Below, piece after piece: positions 61,146-64,000 of a stretch of DNA of 64,000 bases. The first letter of the stretch is position 1. Each line of letters begins with the position of its first letter. This stretch comes from Gammaproteobacteria bacterium UBA2679 (GTDB taxonomy: Bacteria; Pseudomonadota; Gammaproteobacteria; Pseudomonadales; Oleiphilaceae), in contig DEMD01000016.1 of the NCBI GenBank assembly GCA_002354735.1, forward strand, positions 1-64,000, in the 5' to 3' direction. The translations under genes and the position numbers were made by a program. The notes under the pieces are model-generated. The model ran no database searches and had not been told where the DNA came from. It saw only the letters and a program-made list of their open reading frames with translations.

Positions 61146-62336
61146 TCAGGTGTGCTGCAGCGCCTGGTTGATGGTCGCCTGGACTTTAGGCAGTATTGCG
61201 TCCCAGCTGAGTGTCTGCTCAAACCTCAATCTAGCAGATTTCGCCAACCCTTCGGCGAGCGACCGGTCTGTCGCCACGTCTAAACAGGCTTTAGAAAATT
61301 CGGCTGCTGTATCTGCCAGCAGAATCTCCTGACCATGAGTGAGCTCATAGCCATAGGCACCGAGCTTCGTCGACACAACGGGGCACTGACGGCTAAATGC
61401 CTCAGCAATCTTTATGCGAGTCCCCCCACCGATGTGGATGGGAACGATGGTGCATGCCCAGCTGGCGATTTCCCCGTCGGTGTCCTGAACCCAGCCAAGG
61501 CCATCAATATTGTCCTGAGGTGCGTCGAAAACTTCGGTTTTCGTGCCGACCAATCGGAGGCGAGCGAAGGGTAGCTGCTGCCGTATCAAAGGCCACACTT
61601 CGCTGATGAACCAGCGGACTCCATCCATATTCGGAGTGTACTCAAGCGTGCCAATGAATCCGACAAGTGGCGTCTCAGATCTTTCGGTGCCTACCTTGAG
61701 GCTGGCGCTTTCGAAACCATTCGGTATGACGGCGACATTCGGGGAGGAGCCGAGCAATGTCCTGTCCGCCTCGCTGCAAACCGTAATGATGTTGAAGCGT
61801 TCCAGCAGCCTTTTTTCTCGTCGCCTCCAGTGGAAGGTTTTTCTCGCCTCGTTCATTGCGCCTATCAGCGAATCTGATCGCTTCATTGCCGAATGATGGT
61901 ATTGACTGGGGATGTCATCAATATCCAGCACTGACCGAGGAATATTGTATAGACCCAGACTATTCGGGATCCTGATGCCATGGAACCAGACCACATCATA
62001 TGCATCGGCCAAGTCCAGAAACGTGCTTTTGTCTGCCGTTGAGATCGAACTGCCATGGCCGTCCAGGAAACGGGAGTTGAACTCATAATGCATTCGTTCC
62101 CGCAGCCCTTTTTGCGGACTGGCTAAAAGCTGAAATACACCCCGCAGATCGAACGCCTGCCGAGTCAATTCGAGTAAGGACTCATCCAAAGAGCGCAGTG
62201 GAAATAAGAGCAGATGCACATCGCCTATCTTCTGTAGTTGGCGTCCAACATGTAGGGCGCGTAGTTGAGCGCCATACGAGCTGAATCCAGGGCAATGTGA
62301 GGTGCAATAGAGTATTTTGGGGTTGCGATTAGCCAT
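61146..62336 (-). CDS. Family-4 glycosyltransferase
   Basis: A 396-residue GT-B enzyme. The N-terminal domain begins ILYCTSHCPGFSSYGAQLRA. The C-terminal donor-binding domain has VAVIPNGFES, LVGFIGTLEYTPNMDGVRWF and HIGGGTRIKIAEAFSRQCPV, the usual E-x7-E type region of family 4. It resembles TIGR03087-type sugar transferases that occur in exosortase loci. The gene is divergent from the sulfotransferase, and the next GT2 gene follows 35 bases after its stop. Confidence 0.87.
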   Translation of the reverse strand: MANRNPKILYCTSHCPGFSSYGAQLRALHVGRQLQKIGDVHLLLFPLRSLDESLLELTRQAFDLRGVFQLLASPQKGLRERMHYEFNSRFLDGHGSSISTADKSTFLDLADAYDVVWFHGIRIPNSLGLYNIPRSVLDIDDIPSQYHHSAMKRSDSLIGAMNEARKTFHWRRREKRLLERFNIITVCSEADRTLLGSSPNVAVIPNGFESASLKVGTERSETPLVGFIGTLEYTPNMDGVRWFISEVWPLIRQQLPFARLRLVGTKTEVFDAPQDNIDGLGWVQDTDGEIASWACTIVPIHIGGGTRIKIAEAFSRQCPVVSTKLGAYGYELTHGQEILLADTAAEFSKACLDVATDRSLAEGLAKSARLRFEQTLSWDAILPKVQATINQALQHT

Positions 62337-62378
62337 ATGTGTGCCGGAAAAATTCCTTTTTATTTCGGACGTGCGAAG

Positions 62379-62384
62379 TATAAT
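62379..62384 (+). promoter_or_regulatory. Candidate -10 element for the sulfotransferase gene
   Basis: A perfect TATAAT lies 82 bases before the chosen sulfotransferase start, in an AT-rich stretch. No good -35 hexamer stands 16-18 bases upstream (only TTTTTATT). It supports a start downstream of this point. Confidence 0.35.
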
Positions 62385-62465
62385 GAACTCAACACCCCAA
62401 TGAAAGAATATTACTGGCCAACCGGATCGGCTTATTTAGTCAAGCATGGAGAAGCAAAATTAGTC

Positions 62466-63380
62466 ATGGAAAGCCTACCGAACTTTTTGATAATCGGCGC
62501 AGCCAAATCGGGTACGACGTCTTTGGCGGATTATCTAAATCAACATCCTGATGTTTTTATTCCGCCGTTCAAGGAGCCAAACTATTTCGCGCTGGACCAG
62601 GAGGATCTATATCCACCAGGACCTGTCGACCCCCGCATTGCCTTCCGCCTCCTCTACAGCCGCTCGATCGTAGACTATGACAGCTATCAGAGCGTTTACG
62701 CTGAGGCTCCCGAACGCAAGGCCACAGGCGACGCATCTGTGAGATACCTGTACTACCCCCATGCGTCAGAGCGAATCAAGGAGCATATACCGAATGCGAG
62801 ACTGGTTATTATGCTGCGAGAGCCGGTGGCGAGATTATATTCGCACTATTGCATGAACGTTCAATATCAACTTGAGCCACTGGCCTTACTTCCTGCATTG
62901 GATGCCGAAGAAGAGAGAAAGGAAAATAAGTGGGGGTGGGATTGGCATTATAAAAGTGTCAGTATGTATTCTGAGCAGATTGCTAGATACTATGAAAAGT
63001 TCGATCGGGAGCAGATAAAAGTATTCCTGTACGATGATTTCGTAAATAACCCGCTATCTGTTTATAGTGAAATTTGTCAGCATATTGGTGTAGATAATAA
63101 TTTTATGCCTGATATGTCGGCGCGGGGGAAAGTGGCTATAAGGCCGCGTAACCTCATGGTTGGGCGACTATTGTATTGGCCAAATCCTTTCAAGACAGTA
63201 CTTCGAAAAGCGCTTACGCCGAGTGCATTTATTTCAGTATTCAACTTCATCGAACGCAAGAACTTCATCCCAGCACCGAAGATTGATCAGTCCCAGTGGC
63301 GATCGCTGACGACCTTATTCAAGGACGATGTCATCCAGCTTGAGGAAGTTCTCGGGCGGCAGATTCCGTGGTACCGATAA
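62466..63380 (+). CDS. Sulfotransferase domain protein
   Basis: A 304-residue PAPS-dependent sulfotransferase. The 5'-phosphosulfate loop is FLIIGAAKSGTTSLADYLNQ at the N-terminus, and the 3'-phosphate motif is RLVIMLREPVARLYSHY near residue 118. It should sulfate a sugar of the polysaccharide or a related glycan. The ATG at 62466 (MESLPNF) is chosen because the fold begins there and a TATAAT lies upstream. In-frame starts at 62337 and 62400 add residues without family match. The gene is more AT-rich than its neighbours, which suggests transfer. No PAPS-synthesis gene is in the window. Confidence 0.85.
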   Translation: MESLPNFLIIGAAKSGTTSLADYLNQHPDVFIPPFKEPNYFALDQEDLYPPGPVDPRIAFRLLYSRSIVDYDSYQSVYAEAPERKATGDASVRYLYYPHASERIKEHIPNARLVIMLREPVARLYSHYCMNVQYQLEPLALLPALDAEEERKENKWGWDWHYKSVSMYSEQIARYYEKFDREQIKVFLYDDFVNNPLSVYSEICQHIGVDNNFMPDMSARGKVAIRPRNLMVGRLLYWPNPFKTVLRKALTPSAFISVFNFIERKNFIPAPKIDQSQWRSLTTLFKDDVIQLEEVLGRQIPWYR

Positions 63381-64000
63381 ATGGTGCATCTATCGAGCTA
63401 TCAGGATCGGGATTTTGAAGTCGTCGACTACAGCATGTATGAGCTGGGTGAGACGGGTCTCCAATTCAGGGGGCCCGCTCCTGTTCCCGAAGCGCTCGAG
63501 CCTGGCAGTTATATTGCCTGCATCGGTGCGGCTCAGACCTTCGGATGTTTATGCCAGGAGCCATTTCCGTCAATGCTTGCCAAAGCGCTCGATCTGCCGG
63601 TACTGAACCTGGGTTATGGGGGAGCCGGGCCGGAGTTTTTCGATCAGCAGCGCTCGCTGGACGCTTATATCAACAACTCCAGGTGTGTCGTTATTCAGGT
63701 CATGTCGGGACGGAGCCAGAGCAACTCCATTTTCGATACCGACGGGCTTGAGCTCCTGACGAGAAAGGCGGATGGCAGGCAGCTCTCGTCAGTTGATGCG
63801 TATCACGGTGTAATCAATGAACTTCAGCGGTTGTCATATGTGCCCCGTGGACGAGTCGACGCTGCGCTGATTCGTAGACTGAATCGCTCCGGTACCCGGG
63901 CTCTCGTTAACGAAACCCGGCAAAGATGGGTGAACAGCTATGCATCCCTGATTCAGAGGATACAAGTGCCCAAGCTGCTCTTCTGGTTTTCAAAACGAAG
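63381..64000 (+). CDS. DUF6473-like protein, 3' end beyond window
   Basis: An open frame from an ATG directly after the sulfotransferase stop to the window edge, at least 206 residues. It reads MVHLSSYQDRDFEVVDYSMY, then IACIGAAQTFGCLCQEPFPS and LDLPVLNLGYGGAGPEFF, which match the DUF6473 pattern (an SGNH-like beginning, often next to sulfotransferase genes). FWFSKR at the edge is also typical. Translational coupling with the sulfotransferase suggests a joint role. The activity is unknown. The family name is from memory of the pattern. Confidence 0.72.
   Translation, partial: MVHLSSYQDRDFEVVDYSMYELGETGLQFRGPAPVPEALEPGSYIACIGAAQTFGCLCQEPFPSMLAKALDLPVLNLGYGGAGPEFFDQQRSLDAYINNSRCVVIQVMSGRSQSNSIFDTDGLELLTRKADGRQLSSVDAYHGVINELQRLSYVPRGRVDAALIRRLNRSGTRALVNETRQRWVNSYASLIQRIQVPKLLFWFSKR

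Noticed and set aside
1..64000. CRISPR arrays, rRNA and tRNA genes, insertion sequences
   Set aside because: No regularly spaced short repeats, no cloverleaf-like sequence with CCA/TTC-loop features and no transposase motif was seen. A tRNAscan or ISfinder run could still find a missed element.

Overview
The window looks like a chromosomal segment of a Gammaproteobacterium, most likely Pseudomonadales (Pseudomonas/Halopseudomonas-like). The reasons are moderately high GC by eye, dense gene packing, MocR/DUF1127/LysE, DUF1439 and DUF924 neighbours, and integron attC-like repeats of the long hyphenated-palindrome type seen in Pseudomonas chromosomal integrons. The genus is an inference. No rRNA, tRNA, CRISPR, transposase or integrase gene was found.

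Region 1 (1 to about 7.1 kb) is an integron cassette array seen without its integrase. It holds small plus-strand genes, each followed by an attC-like palindrome ending in GTTRRRY or a decayed form of it. Contents: a higBA toxin-antitoxin pair, an RDD membrane protein, a second RelE/HigA-type pair, a small membrane protein, a DUF1272 zinc-binding protein, a collapsed second higBA copy, a HEAT-repeat-like protein of unknown function, a cupin, two broken cassettes (one a GNAT relic) and an unrecognised 206-residue protein.

Region 2 (7.1 to 19 kb) is a run of small, mostly plus-strand genes for detoxification-like or modifying enzymes: Asp/Glu racemase, VOC, GFA, four GNATs, M14 peptidase, GST, EamA transporter, PaaI thioesterase, YjbR, YdeI-like, MAPEG, tautomerase and YwqG. 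It is interrupted by a minus-strand PIN-domain toxin-antitoxin pair. The genes are cassette-like in size and kind but lack clear attC sites.

Region 3 (19 to 27.7 kb) is ordinary chromosome: a Gfo/Idh/MocA oxidoreductase, DUF924, a divergon of MocR regulator against a small DUF1127 gene plus LysE exporter with candidate operators between them, two lipoproteins, an HNH nuclease, an alpha/beta hydrolase lipoprotein, a FemAB-like acyltransferase and a low-molecular-weight tyrosine phosphatase.

Region 4 (27.3 to 64 kb) is a large exopolysaccharide and protein-sorting locus. It holds the exosortase XrtD (fused to EpsI) and two paralogous VPLPA-CTERM substrate proteins that flank a Wzz-type chain-length protein and a tyrosine autokinase. 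It also holds a GT2-Alg14 fusion with an Alg13 partner, a TPR lipoprotein of the PrsT type, an undecaprenyl-phosphate sugar transferase, a VanZ-like protein, dTDP-rhamnose synthesis (rfbBACD), an O-antigen-polymerase-like protein, a Wzx-like flippase, three further glycosyltransferases, a sulfotransferase and a partial DUF6473-like gene. Three large secreted proteins lie inside it: an unrecognised 479-residue protein, a RICIN/PKD protein and a 2318-residue sugar-dehydrogenase/LamG protein. Together they suggest synthesis and export of a rhamnose-containing, possibly sulfated polysaccharide, with surface proteins sorted by XrtD and carbohydrate-binding secreted proteins made alongside it.
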